This document shows positions 46,953 through 60,612 of a DNA stretch of 64,000 nucleotides, one piece after another. The notes under the pieces were generated by a model that searched no databases, had not been told where the DNA came from, and saw nothing but the letters and a program-made list of their open reading frames with translations. Each line of letters opens with the position of its first letter. Within the stretch, counting starts at the first letter, position 1. This DNA comes from Dasyornis broadbenti (taxonomy: Eukaryota; Chordata; Aves; Passeriformes; Dasyornithidae): positions 6,892,095 through 6,956,094 of the forward strand of contig VZRN01006818.1 of NCBI GenBank assembly GCA_013397935.1, read 5' to 3'. The position numbers were made by a program, and so were the translations under genes.

Positions 46953-49900
46953 TCTGTTTTGCGTGTTTGTTCCTGTAAGGAGTAAATCTCAGTAGAAGCA
47001 TCTCTAAGATTTGGCAGTTTCAGCATGTAGATCAAAGGGGAGAGCTGTCAGAATTATTGAAGAATGCTGAAGTAAATTGAAATGGGATTCAAGATGAACT
47101 TTTGGAATTGCAATGTGAAGGAGAAGCGGTTGGGTTAAATATATTTCCTGTTTTCTCTTCAGACAAAAATGCATTATGGGTCTACATTTATTTTAATAAA
47201 GCCTGGGTACTTTAGCCAATGTAAGTCTATCAAATAGTATGAAATAAAAGTGGTAAAACTGTGGAGTATCATAATTTAGCAGTCAGTCGTTTTGGTGGCA
47301 TGTTGTTTCTTGTCGTGTTGCTCGTAATTTGAGATGTTTGATATCTAGCTTTGCTGTCTAGTTTTTATGGGATACTCAAATGCTACAGATTTAATGAATC
47401 TCTCTAGACCATGCATTAGAAAGAAGCCTTTTTTGTATGTCCAAGACTTGCACGATATGAAAGAAATAAAAAAAAGTGTTCAGAATACTTACTATACTGC
47501 AAGTTCACAAATTTCACTTTCTGAAAGCAGAATGTCACTGTTGTATGACTATCAGTTTCTAAAAGTTCAATTTAACAAATACATGATTTCAACTTCCCAC
47601 CTCAGTTTCTTGCTGTTAAGAATTTGTTCTGTGCAGTTTTTTTCCAAGAAAACATCACAGAACCAGGTGACTATAGGTGATATTAGTTAGTGTGAATATT
47701 TCAGGAATTTAGAAATTAATGTCAGTGGTATGCATTTGATCAAAAGAAGAATAGTGTTTTCAATTTGTTTTGTGAGCTGCTTAAGTGACTCATACAAGTC
47801 AATCCACATCTCTTAGAACTAGTTGAGAAGAGTTGAAGTAATACATAAAAGATAATGACCTTTCTATAACAACATCTGACAAGACAAATGTAGTTTCTCT
47901 CCTTGTATTCTGTACGTTGCTTCATGGTAACAAAAAAACGTTATTTAAATCCTGTAGTAGAAAGGAAAACTGAAAATAGTTATTGGAGACGTGAAACGCT
48001 GCAAGAGGGAGGAGTGAAATTGTTAAATAAGTATACTGTTGGTTTATGATATTGTTTAAAAGGATGTTGTAGTTTTTGAGCTGAGTAAAAACCAGTATTA
48101 CACATAAACAGATAAATAAAAGGACCCACAGACCTGAGGAGCACAAGTTTAGAGTGTAGATATTCCGGAGTGGCGCCTGAACCAGCACTGGTGCTTCTCA
48201 CAACTGGGAACATGCAGGTCTGGGGAACAGGATACAATGGGTGCATCGTGTGCTTGGTGAGTGAGGAAGCTGCACATGATGTGGCAACCAGGAGCACATC
48301 ACTGCCTGAGGGTAGTGCTCAGCAGGGGTGTAAAAGCTGCAATGCTCTAAGCCTTATTATGCAGAAATGTAGGCGAAGTGCTAAAGTTAGTACTGAAACA
48401 AGGGATTTTTCAGCATGAATACCTATAACCATTTAAAAAAATCCTGATAGAGCCTTAAATTATGGGTTTTGTCATGTAGGCAGATTTGTAAGGTGATTTG
48501 AAATTTTACATTTTCTGGTTTTATCTTTGGGAAGAGTGGCTTTAACTGACTAACCCAAACAGCATTTGTAGTTTTGCTGGGACTTTGATGGATAAACAAT
48601 TTTAGAAAATGTATTCTTGTATAACAAGTGTAGAAATATGCCTACATTCATGACACTGTTTTTTAAATTTTAGTTATTCATTTATTGGTCATTATTGCTG
48701 TATTCCTCATTGTTTCTAGAAGTTTCTAGTGTAGGATCACATGTTGAGCATCATGGAGAAAGTCCAGCTGATTTTTTTCATTAATTCCTTAGCTACTTTA
48801 AGAGTATTTATCATAGTATTCAAGAAACATAAATTAGACGTAAAATATAAATTGGCAGAAAATTTTGTTTTACAGATTACTTTTAATGTTTGTGTTTTGT
48901 TTTTATTTGGGAACTAGAAACTCAATTACATAGTGAAAAGTCATGTACATAGTCATGATTCATGGAGTTTTAAGTCCCTCAGGGGAAAAGGACCCCAACT
49001 AAATATTACAATTGCTATGCTGTACTTTGTGAAACATATGTAGAATAGGTTCATTTATAAGTGTAGGAAGAGAGTTTTAATTCATGCTTTTGCTGACCTA
49101 AAATACAAGTGCAAGGAATAAAACCAAATTGATTTTTCAGACTAGCCAGCTGCTGTTTCTGCCCACGACTCCAGTGGCATACTGCTCCGAGCTATATGAG
49201 TGAAATATGTCACATGAGAGTTTCAGCTGAAGTGAGTTCAATTAATAGGTGTCACTGAGTTTGGTGTTTGCTCCCACTACTGTGTATTAATCAGTTTGTG
49301 ATTCTAATGCTCAGTAATGGTTTCATGTTTTTGTCACTGCCACCTACACTCTGGCAAGCTCAGTGTTGCATCTGGGCACATAAAAAAGGGTGCTGATTTG
49401 TTTTTCTTGATGTGATAGGTTCTAATTGGATAACAACTCCTAGAAACTTCATATTGATATATAGTAATTACTTATTTAAGTGAAAGCTATATCCAGTTGT
49501 TCTGGTGGGACTATGTATATAAAACTGAGATTGGACTCTAGCTACTCAGCATTTTGGATTCGGAATTTTTTTGCTGTGAATTGTCAATGAATAAAAGTTG
49601 AAGTATTTATTTTAGTAGAAAAGTTATTTTAATATGAATAAGCTCATTAATTGGTATAGTGTTAGTAATAGTAATAATTTGGAAGTATTTCTAAGAAATG
49701 TGTCCAGCAAGACTGAATTCACTTACTTCTCTCCATGGACTCAGTGGCAAAGCAACAAGACTATGCCCAGAGTGTGGGAGCTATGTCCCACCAAAATTGG
49801 TAATAGCCACTCTGTCTTACTTTTCGTACATTGATTATCTCAGCATCTGATGGCAACTTGGCCCAGCAGTGAGCCCTGGGTATGGAAACTGCACATCCCG

Positions 49901-51988
49901 TATCTCTTCTTTCTCTGCAGCTGCCCACATAGTGTGTAGAGGGAGCCTGTCCTTGTTGTTCTTCAGGTTATGGTAGCAACCTGGAGACAGATGCCATTAT
50001 TGGAGACGAGAAGTTGTAGGGAAGAGGTGAAATGTCTGATCAAAGGTGTTACAACTTGGAGAGAGCGAATGTGAGTCAGGGAAGTAGGAAGGAAGAGTGA
50101 TCTGGGAGCTGGCAATGGAAAGAAGGGGATTGAGGTGCTCCCCTGCTTCGTTTACTATACAGTTTCCTATTACTGCAGTAAATGAAGCTGGAATTCTACT
50201 GACAGTCTTCTTCACTACATAACCTAAATTAATCCCCAGAGCATTCTGTGCACTAAATGAAGCAGGATCCTGCGGAGAAAAATAGTGGAGCCTAAAAGAC
50301 TATGTTGCACTCGGGGTTCAAGTTAACTTTGTACCAGCAGTCTCACAATCTGGCTTCTCTTAACTTCACAGTGCTTATCTTAGCAACCATACATTATTTT
50401 CATCTAAGTTTGGGGGCAGGGGGGCAGACAGGGTTCTGGTAGATATAGACAAATTACATGCACAACTGTAGAGCATGCAGGAAACATTTAACTGGATGTA
50501 TTCCCATGGAAGTACAACTCTTCCTGACCTCATTGTGTCATGGATTTGAAGAGACAATTTGCCTACTACTTAATCACTTTTATTTTCAAAATACTACAAA
50601 AAGAGAAGACTTACAGACAGAAATATAGGAAGGGGGTTTCTTGAAGAAGGAATTGTAGAAGGGAGATAGCTACAAAATAGCTGTTAGAGTTGCCAGAAAA
50701 TGATTTATAAATCCTAGCACATCTCTCCAACAGTCTCCTCTGTGTTATGTAAATAGCTCTTGCTTCCACGTGTGCTGACCCACCTAGCAGACTGAAAGTG
50801 AGGGCTTTGTGAATTATTTAATAGGTGGATTACAAATACTAATCATAATGAGGACTGACGCATTTTCTTAGAACACTTTTTGAATCTGAAGCTTTGTTTG
50901 CAGGTTTCTTGATGCAGCCTGGGACTGTAACTAATAGATGTGCGTGAAGAAAAATATTTCACTCTGCAGCCTTTTCCACCCACATCTTTAGGGTTGCCAG
51001 AAATCCTATCTGTCAGCTAAAATGATGTTAAAGTTCTGCACAGCTCTAATCCAAATTTGACAGAGAATAGGATTAGCAGAAGCTGTTCAAATGTGATAAA
51101 ATAAATGAATAAAAATGAGTTGAAGAGGAATGCATGATATTAGTGGAACATGACCCAATTATATATGTAAAAATGTACTCAACAAAATAGGTCAGAAATA
51201 TTGACTAGACACATTTACATACTGTTTTGAATGTGGAGTCTCTGCGTAGCCATAATAGTATTATATAAGAATTTGATATCTGTGTATATTTATCTGTTGT
51301 TAACTACCAAAAATGTAGGTAATTGAAGTGAGACACTGCAATCTGACTCTTTTCTAGAATGTGAAACTACATAAGCCAGGATCTCAGGTTCCTGCATTGA
51401 TGCAGATTTCATATTGTTTCTTTTTCCCTCTTTTACAACACTGCCAATAAAAAATCAGTAGGTAATTTATAAAAATTGAGAAAATAAATTTATTGATTTA
51501 AAAAGACTTGGAGTGCAACCAAAAGAAAAATGAAGTTAATTCTTTCTATAATGAATTTTCCCAGAAACAAACTTCAATAGTACTCCCAGATTAATAACAC
51601 AAAGTAGGCAGAGCTTTCTAAACAGTAGTGGAATGTAACTCTTAACTCTCAAATTTTATTGTTTTTTTTTTTATATACTGAGGAAATGTTAAAATAATTT
51701 GCTAATGTAAAGGGGCAACATGCACAGCTTACAATTTGAAGTTGTTACCCTATTCTTCTGGAAATATTAGGAAATACTACAATTGGCTCCTGTCTTTAAT
51801 GAAAGGAAAGAAATACTGGACTGAAAAATAAATGATGTTCAGGTCATATGTAGCTGTTTATTTTTGGTTCCCTTATTTTCTTATCTTGTGAGTGACTAAT
51901 TTCTATATATTGATTAGAATTGTCTAATTTTTGTAATTGTAAAATTTAAATATCTTCATCTTTAGGTAACCAGAATTAATTATTTATT
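46953..51988. other. Non-coding span, probably intron
   Basis: No gene or repeat family is recognised over 5 kb. The 107-codon frame at 47,367-47,690 lacks any motif. Overlapping minus-strand frames at 47,922-48,297 are in different phases and look like chance. Confidence 0.55.
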
Positions 51989-52056
51989 ATTAGTTCCTTA
52001 ATCATGATATGAAGACATAATGATTAGGGAATAATTAATTCCTAATAATTAATTGA
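51989..52056. promoter_or_regulatory. AT-rich imperfect palindromes with TAATTA cores
   Basis: ATTAGTTCCTTAATCAT at 51,989-52,005 pairs, with small gaps, with ATGATTAGGGAATAAT at 52,020-52,035 around a 14-base loop. The second arm then overlaps another near-palindrome that ends TTAATTCCTAAT at 52,047. Several TAATTA cores are included. It could be a homeodomain-bound element or simply an AT-rich hairpin. Confidence 0.3.
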
Positions 52057-52060
52057 AGAA

Positions 52061-54557
52061 TATAGTAAATTAGAAATTTATACAACATTTGCTGGGATTT
52101 GTTTTAAAATCTGAGCTTATATTCTTTGCTCTATAAATAAAAGTAGTCTGAAGATCAGTGTCTTTAAAATAGCCATCAAACTTAAAGTCAGAATTAGTTG
52201 AACAAGCAAATGACCTTTCAGTGTATAGTGAAGCTAGTTGAAAATGGTCTTTAAATCCTTCTTTATCTTTCTTTAGCTAAAGAAAGCTCACAATTAGAGA
52301 CTGGGTTAACCCTTTCCTCAAGAAAGGTGAGAGAAAACAAGATAGCAGTGAAGGCAGGAACAGCCTAAGAAGGAAATTTGTTACTTCAGTCTGCTGAAAA
52401 CTGAGCAACGTCAATTGCTGTTATCTATATAAGTCTTACTTTAATGTACAGAGGTTTAAAATATTAGTACTAGATAATTCCTGTTTTCTAAATGTGTCAA
52501 AAAGAACTTGCAATACCGAAGAAGTATGTGCTTTAGTTCATGGATGACTGTTTAAAATAACTAGCTATACCTAAAAAATCAGGCATATATTTTAAAATAC
52601 GTTTTCACAGCTTAATTCTGATTTGTGCTCATTGGAAATACTTTACCCAGTGGTACAAATCTATAGGAATTCATTGTCCTATCTACTGGAAATCCAGATA
52701 CTAATAATGAATGGTCTTTTTCTGGTGTGAATTTAGTCAACTGCAAATAATTCTAGCAGGCAGATGTCATATGTTTGGATTGTTAATAGATGTCACACCA
52801 ACATATGAAATATATATTTTAGAATTGACTTCCCCTGGCTGTGTAAGGATTGGTATGTATTTGTCCAGTGGCAGAATTTCTCTCAGTAAAAGTAATGAGC
52901 TATACAGTATACTGTGGTTTTTCTGTGATGTATCTGGAAGAACATGCCCTCCACCAAAGTAGAGGGAGCACCAACCTGCACCATCTCAGCTTGGGCTGCT
53001 GGTGAACCTTCCCTCCTCCCCTTCTCCCTTGACTTGGTGGTTCTGCCCCTACTTATGCCATTTCTTGCTCTTGTTTGACCAGATGGTAAGTCAGTTCAAG
53101 GAACTGAGCCAACAGAAAGTGGATCTAGGAGAAGAAAAATGGTAATTATTTTGGCTGGCTCAGGTCACTGGACTTGCTCTTAATCTACTCATTTAAGTGT
53201 GAGTGCCAGTGCAACAGAAGAAGCCTGACTGCTTGGATAAGGGCACGGAGAGGAGCAAGAGGCTGGGAGCCTTCATTTAGATGCTGCTAGGGAGCTGTAT
53301 AGTAAATAGTAACTTTCTAGATGAGTTAAGGGGCTAATAGCAGTCAGGATTGATTTTCTGCATTGGCTGGTTGGGGAGGGAAGGGAGATGATTGTTTATT
53401 CTTGTTGCCAGTCTGCATTTAACTGTTTCTCATAGAACAGAGTGTGCTTATTCTTTTATTGATAAATCCTTTCTGTCAAATGGGTTGATTTGGCACTTGT
53501 CTCGAAGGAAGTACTTTGCATTACATTTGGGATATCATGCTTTACCAGTCTGGCATTCCCAAATATCTTCCTCTGCATTACTGCATCTGTAAGGAATCTT
53601 GACTGTTGTGTTGGTGGTGGTGTTTTTTTTTTTGTTTGTTTGTTTTTTTTTATCATTGTTTTGGGTTTTTTGGGGGAGAGGGTGTAGTCATTCTTCCCAG
53701 TGCAATACACAGACGAATAAATTATTACAATAGTAGATTAATGTGTAGAGGTACACGTAATCTAGTATTCCCACTTGGAGTGTATCCTGACCATTATTGA
53801 TCCAGGTATTAGTGTAGGGCACAAGGCAGCTGAGCACTTGATGGTGCAAAGCGCTAATTTCTAAGGAAGCTCCAGATGTTATGCCTTGATACAGTTCTTG
53901 TAAACCAAACTACATAATCAGGAAGAGGGAGGAAAAGAGGAGGTTCTTGTCTGTACACCCTCAAATGTCACTTCATAAAATTTCTGATTTCAGGTGGCCA
54001 ATAATGAATGTGCTCACAGAGCATAAATGGCCAAAATCACTTCTGTCTGCTGGTCGTTCATTTGCTTCAGTAGTTAGCAGCTGAGAACTGGGACTCTTGG
54101 CTTTGGTCCAGTGCACAACAGAAAAGCCAGGATGGATAAATAGGTTTTTATCAACAAATTTTCAGTGTCCAGTCTTTGTTCTCAGAAGAAAAGCCTTGTA
54201 TAGGACATGCATTTGTTTTACCTTGTTCTGCAAATATTAAATGTTTGTTCTGCTAGGCATATTGACAACTTTCAGTGACCTTCTTAGCAAAAACTCTACT
54301 GTGTCCATGTTTTAGTTGGACTTGAAATACTGCTCATGAATAATTGTTAGTGGACAGGCATAAAATCAATGGAAGTTGGGTTTCTAGAGGACTTTTGCAG
54401 CAAAGCCTTAAAGTTAGCTGTTAACACTTTTTTATCCTTGCATTTATGTTGCATGTGCCCCTTACCAGTGTGATCAGGACTTCCTTTGCACTTGGCCCTT
54501 TGTGTTTTGGTCTTCTTTATTACTCAGGATGTTGAAAAAGTTGCATTTCCCAATTAT
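52061..54557. other. Non-coding span with a T/G tract
   Basis: At 53,605-53,677 there is another T-rich, GTTT-like tract. A 32-codon open segment at 52,990-53,085 lies between a usable acceptor and a full-consensus donor (ATG then GTAAGT). Its Leu/Phe/Trp/Cys-rich peptide looks unlike a normal exon. Nothing else is recognised. Confidence 0.5.
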
Positions 54558-54610
54558 ATTAGTGATTGACAATTAGTAATTGTATTAGTGATGCTCAATT
54601 GATTAGTGAT
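54558..54610. promoter_or_regulatory. Homeodomain-like cluster with a palindromic site
   Basis: ATTAGTGAT occurs at 54,558-54,566, 54,584-54,592 and 54,602-54,610. Between the first two lies CAATTAGTAATTG (54,570-54,582), two inverted CAATTA half-sites with a one-base spacer. Inverted TAAT half-sites are the known binding pattern of paired-class homeodomain dimers, although those usually have spacers of two or three bases. This is a candidate enhancer core, on sequence pattern only. Confidence 0.3.
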
Positions 54611-57600
54611 CTTTTTGGGACTTGCCATTACAGAGAAGTAACAAGGAAGCTGAGAAGCAGAGGGCACAGAAGATGGACCTGAGTAAGGTTACAGGGAAAT
54701 GAGTAATTCTGAATTACTTGGTACGATTGCTTTTTTCCTTTCTTTCACACAGAGGAAATACAGAAATTTTCTTAAACGTGATGACAATAAAAAGTCATTA
54801 CTTTGAAACTAATGAACTGGATCATCATACCTGCTGTGGCTTCACCTGGGGAAAACCGTAATTTATAGATCTCATCACAGATATCTCAGAATAAGTGGGC
54901 ATTCTTTATATAAATGCTTTGCATATACAGTTTTATTTGTAAGTTTTATGACATCTCAGGACCTGGTAAACACTGGAGTCTTAACACCCCAACTTCAAGG
55001 TGTGATCTCTTCACTCTGTCCATGTCATGAGATGCCAGCTCCTGTGAGGGTTGGATCCACTGCTGCATGTGGTTCTGTGCTACATCTATTGCTACTTATT
55101 TAATCCTTGTCTAACTGACTTTTTGAAAGTCATCTGCTGAATTCCTTGCAGGACTGTGAACAGACTTCATAATTCAAAAATTTTTCCACTTAGACTTATC
55201 TGAGTGTTGAAGGATTTAACAAATAGAGTGACATAAACCTTGCAAATACTGATTGGAGCAAGCCAGTGCTATTAGCCATGGTTTAACAGATGGCTAATCT
55301 TAGAGTATGTGTTTGTTTCATCTTTACTAGCACTACAGACAGCTTTGCCAAGTGTTAAGTAACTCCTGTCTGCTGAAACTGGGAGTGGTGTGCCCATCTT
55401 CAGCAGCTGTTCGCCTGAAGCCAAAGTTTAACTGTTGAACTTCTCCCTTCACCATCATTCATAATAAAATTAAGGTGAGGTGCTTTGGTGTACAATAATT
55501 TTTTTTTAAAATCTCAAATTACTGAATAAAAACTATTACAGTTTTTCTGCTGTGATTTATTTATTATGATTATTATTTTTAGATCTTCTTGAAACTTTTA
55601 AAACCTGGCAGATCCAAAGAAGATCTCTCTAACTTAAAAAGTTGTGTCCCAGTAATTTATTAAGTTAAACTGCTATTTTCATGTAGGCAAACGCCTTGTC
55701 CTCCTTAAAATAAACTTTGATACTGTTGCCTATTAAAATCAGTGATAGAGCTACTGGATGCCTGGCAGCAAAAGAACAATGTTAAATAAAACGTTTCTAA
55801 ATAATGTAACAGGAAAATAGGAATAGGAGCACCTTTTGAGGAAGAGCCATTTGAGGTATTCCACAGTTTCCCTTATTTTTTTACATAGCTTGTTTTCCTG
55901 TTTGACTAAAGCGATAGGTACTGCTTTAAGTTTAGAGCCTGAAAGAAGGGAAAGCAGGAATGTGCGTTGAGCATGTGTGGTGTGGGGTTATTTTGGGGGG
56001 TTTTTCTTCTGTTTTAAGCCCCCACCTGCAAGAATTTTGATGCTGAATGTTTCTTCCTTATTGTGGAGGAAATGTAACACTTGGAGGGGTAAAAAAGAGG
56101 TAATTGGTCTTTGCAAAGCTAAAAAGCTACTGTGTGATGTCACATAGGCCAAGGTATGGGAGAGAAATGAAAACTGATTGTGATTTTGCTTTGTGTGTAT
56201 AGCTTGTGGTGTTCTGTTGCTATTATAGTGCCTTTTATCTCACAGAACATTTGACTGAATGCCCCCGTTGAGAGTGATTCTTAGTAGAAGACAGTGAATG
56301 TTTATCTTGCACTGTTTGGACAGCAGATCTCAGGAAACTGGCGAGAAATGGTGGCAGTGATTGATTTAAGACTTAGGATCCTTCTTTATTTCATATTTTG
56401 GTAAATAAAAAGTGTTGACATTATCAAAGTTTTCCACCTTTAGACATAGGAGGGAACAGGCACTGTAAATCAAGCTGAAGTTGGGTTGTGCTTGTGCAAG
56501 AACTTAGCTTTTCACCCAGTGATGAAATGATGGTGACTTGTGGGTTGGGACAGACACCTCCTTATCAGACCAACTGACCTGTTGGTGAGTGCCTCCGCAG
56601 GAAGCTGACTCATCTTCACCTTGAGAGGGAAATACGCAGAGCCGGCAGAAGGCTTGGTGTCTGAGTACTTTGAATGCTGTTCCAAGAACTTGCACCTTTT
56701 ACTCAGTGATAGATGTAAAATACTTGCTAATATTTTTATTTCATTAATGTTTTAAAATTTATGTTTTAAAGAATATTTTAGTATGCAGAAGCTACTGAAA
56801 CGAAACCCTTCCTCCCTGTCCATTGCCTATTATTCCTTTTATTCACATTTGCCGCAGCATCAGGCTGAGAGACTACATTTTAAATTTGGAAGTATACATG
56901 GGATTTGCAAACAGCCAAATTCTTTTATATCCTCTAATTCTTTTTCTTCTTTTCACTATTTCTATCTTGTTCATTGGTAAAATGGGGTTGTTAAAGCATC
57001 ATTAATAACAATGTTGCTAATGCTGCTTGTTTAAACATTTTGTTCTGTTGACACTGGGCCAAAACAGATTGTAGGAAGAGATACTAACCAGAAACATCAC
57101 CATCCATACATTTGCCTTCTGTCACAAGGAAGATGGAGGTCACGCAGAAACACAGTGATGTCTTTGCTGCCTTTGAAGTCCTAGGAGATCTGGTTACAAG
57201 GTTCCACTGAAGAAATGGGTAGTGTTATATCTGATGTCAATTATTAACTCTTACCACATGTTAAACTTGTCTGAAAGCTAATTTATGCACACTGATAGTT
57301 GGGCTCAGAGAGTGGATTTTAGCTGAAGTAGTAATGGTTAAATTTTTAATAGACCAGTGGTACTGCTCATTAGATCTGTTGGTGGCATGTGCTCATGGTG
57401 ACTGTAACATCTGATGCTAAGTGTTGTTTAAGTGTGTGCATGTATTTGATTTGAATTACAAAGAATCAGCACTGCAGCTGCTGAGGTCTGTAGCTCCACT
57501 GGAAACTTTTGGGGCTTTTTATGAATGCAAAATTGCTCACCTTTGAATCAAATTGAAGCAGGGTCTGTATTGTTCAAGGTTAAAAGAGAAATAGCTTTCC

Positions 57601-58789
57601 TCAAAAGCCAGCTTCTCTGAAGAAAATCTTACAGAATTTCGTAGTCGTTTCCATGCAAAGAGTGAATGACTGAGCCCCAGAGTAGGTACCAAAACCTCTG
57701 AAACTAGTACTCTAGCTGAAGGAAAGTGGTGGAATGACCCTACTTCAGACTGCAGTTACCACACTCAGTGTGGCTGCTGTTCTTGCCCACAGTGCTATTC
57801 CCTTCAGGGTGAAGTCCTTTGAATAGGGTGGCTGCTGCTTGAAATATAACATGGTTTGCAAATCTATTACCAATACCTTATCTACTTAGAAGACTGCAGT
57901 TTCATTCTCTCAGGTTTGCAGTTCAGCCTTGAAGAACAAAAGGGTGGTTATGGTCTATTAGTTTGTAAATCCTCAGACAGAGCTAGAGTTTAACTCCATC
58001 ATGAAGTCATGTGAGAGCAGTTGTGGGCTATGCTGGGAGCCCCTTGAATATCCTCACCATGAGAGGAAAGAGCAAGATGGTCATGACACAGTCTCCTCTC
58101 AGGTAATCTCTGAGATTGTAATGTGAGTGCTAAGGAGGGGAGAGAACGGTGAAACTTTATGATCAAGTACTGTTTAACAGAAATCGTTTATCAAGAAGGT
58201 AGTGTTGATGATCACTCAAACTTTGATTTAATAAAAAGCAAATTATAAATAAAATACTTTGCAATTGCTTTTTTTTTTTTAAGCAAGACTGATTTATTTG
58301 AGGAAAAGGAATGTTTTTGTGGCAACTTGAATTAGGTTTTTTCCCTTAAGCTTGAGTTTTTTACACTGTCAGTTAAAATAATTTTGTTAGTTACAGTTTA
58401 AGTGTTATATCAACATTTAAGAAGCACAAATATGAGTTTTGGTGCAAAACTTTTATGTTGGTACTGCTATGTTTTGCTGAAGTAATTAAAATAATCAGAA
58501 TAGGAATTACTTTATGCCATATGTAAAATGATCAAAAGTATATGCTCGATTCTTTATGAAAAGTAATACATGCCATATTACTTTGTCAGCATCTTCACAA
58601 AGCTCTTTCACTTTACCTAAGATGGCTGACATGATTTAGGATTCATCTTCTTTTATAATTTTAACTTTCTATTTGAAATGTTGCATTTTTAAGAAAGTTA
58701 CTGATGAAAATAACCTTTTGATAGTATAGATTCATCTGGCTTGTACTTCTAAGTGGGTATTTGAAAATGGCAATCAACTTTTTTAAACA
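54611..58789. other. Non-coding span, probably intron
   Basis: No gene or repeat family is recognised. T or A runs (55,499-55,509, 58,269-58,280) are ordinary. Short frames near 56,504-57,005 have no motif. Confidence 0.55.
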
Positions 58790-58907
58790 GAAAAAAAAGC
58801 CACAAAATCAAAAACTAAACAAATAAAAAAGCAAACAGGAACAAGGAAAAAACCAAAAACAACAAACCAAAAAAAAAAAAAAAAACCCCAAAACTCCAAA
58901 GAAAACA
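58790..58907 (+). repeat. A/C-rich low-complexity tract (AAAC-like)
   Basis: About 118 bases are made of A runs broken by C and rare G, including a run of about 17 A before CCCC. It is the complement in character of the T/G tracts at 31.4, 41.9 and 53.6 kb, and the only large one with A on the upper strand. Confidence 0.85.
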
Positions 58908-60575
58908 CTTCAAAAGCACAGGGATCAGCAGGATATTAATATATGTGGATGATTAGCAATCAACTTGGAGAAGTAACAAATGCACGAGAGAGCTTCTTTA
59001 TGGCAGGGAAGGAAACCCTGCAACAAAACACTTGATATGCGCACCCTACAATGCTACCCAAAATGCGTTATAAGATCTAAACATCTTTTCTAATCTTTCT
59101 GCTCAAGGCTAATTTTCATTTGGAAAGCATAATAAAGTAGCAGAATAATTAAAACTTACAGTACAAAAGATGAAGCAATGCGGAATTCTAGATTAGTTCC
59201 AGTTGTTCCAATTTCAATATCAATAACCCGAAATAAGTGTTCTAAAGATGAAGTATACCCTCTGAAAATCATATTGGAATCATCCAATGAGAGAGACATT
59301 GAACTGGAGATAATTCTGGTTGCTGTTTTTCAGTAGGGTTCAGAATGCTAATGCTTTGGTTTTTAATAGGATGCCAGAGCAGGTACAGTGATGCTGAGGT
59401 GGCTGTTCAGCTGCTTACATACGCAGTCATGTTTGGTTTCTTTCCTTATTAGCCAAAAAGTTTTTATTCATGTATTTATACTAATCAAGAAATAGATTTT
59501 AAAGCAATTATACCATCTACAGAATTGTTTGTAATTATGAAGAACATTAATCAACAGTTCTGATCTGTCTGATTAGTAATTTTTCATCATAAGCAAAGAA
59601 GAAAACACAGTTGTATTGTAAATAAAAGTAATTGAACTCCATACTCTGGCATGTGTTCAAATGAGTGCCAAGAGGTAGTCGCTATGGCCCAGGCTAGTTG
59701 ATCAGAGCTGTAAGAGCAGATTGGTTTGCCCAGGTTTTAAATGAGCTAGGCATTTAAGGGTGTCTCTTAGTCAGCCACCTGTCCGTGCTGCTTCATTATT
59801 GTCCAGTCTTCCATGTTGTATGGTCAGCACCAAAATAATCTCCTGAATGTGTATGAGCAGGTTTCTTGCTTTTGTGCATTTATTTTTTTTTTTTTTTTTC
59901 TAATAGAAGCTAAAACCATGTGGAAAAATCCCACAAGCCAAACCAATCCCAAAACCTTGTCTCCTCTGGTTTTCACACCCGGTTTGGGTCACCTTGCTCT
60001 CTCTTGCAGCTGGTGTCTCCCCATTTGTTATAAGTCTGCCTTACCTGACTTGGGGCAGGGGGAAACAAGTGGTTTTTGATATGTTGGTAGACTTGCCAAA
60101 AAGTATATACAGAGAACATTTTTACTCACTTCCGGCTAAAATAACTACTCTTCTTTGTTTTTTCACTTGGTAATGTTGTCACATTAAAATACAGTTGTGA
60201 AATAACATAGATGAGGCCCTTATGAAGACACTGACATGACCAAAGTCAGAACAAGCAGGTAAACAACATCTGGGTCTTGACCAAAACAAGCATCAGAGTG
60301 CTTGGGGTAAACAAATGTCAATATTCCTAACAAATCTATCTGAATGACCAATATTTTGGAATATTGTAGGGCAATTTTGGCAACTACCTTGGATCATCCT
60401 TTTCACTAAGTTCAGACAGCAGGGGCATATGAGTGGTCAGTACTGTGAAAAAGCCTTGATACCCATATGCTTTATAACTAAACTTATTTTGTAGTAGGAA
60501 AATTATCTCACATCTGTAGTTTGGGCATAAAAAACAAGTTACGTTTCTTTCTTAAACTGATGTGTTACTGTGTAG
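58908..60575. other. Non-coding span with a T17 run
   Basis: Nothing coding is recognised. A run of 17 T lies at 59,883-59,899, inside a chance frame of 88 codons. Confidence 0.55.
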
Positions 60576-60593
60576 GCTGAATCTACTCTTCCC
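60576..60593 (+). repeat. Second copy of the 18-mer at 6,748
   Basis: This is the exact partner of the sequence at 6,748-6,765. It stands just outside the left end of the MIR-type element, so it may be part of an older repeat flanking or extending that element. Confidence 0.5.
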
Positions 60594-60612
60594 CTTGGTC
60601 TTTTATACAAAC

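Noticed and set aside
48171..48188. TGGCGCCTGAACCAGCAC, similar to a lysine-tRNA primer-binding site of retroviruses
   Set aside because: Only 14 of 18 positions fit. No long terminal repeat, TG...CA ends or retroviral reading frame was found on either side.
52990..53085. 32-codon open segment between a fair acceptor and a full-consensus donor
   Set aside because: The peptide is dominated by Leu, Phe, Trp and Cys because of a pyrimidine-rich stretch. This looks like part of a splice-signal-like tract, not coding sequence.
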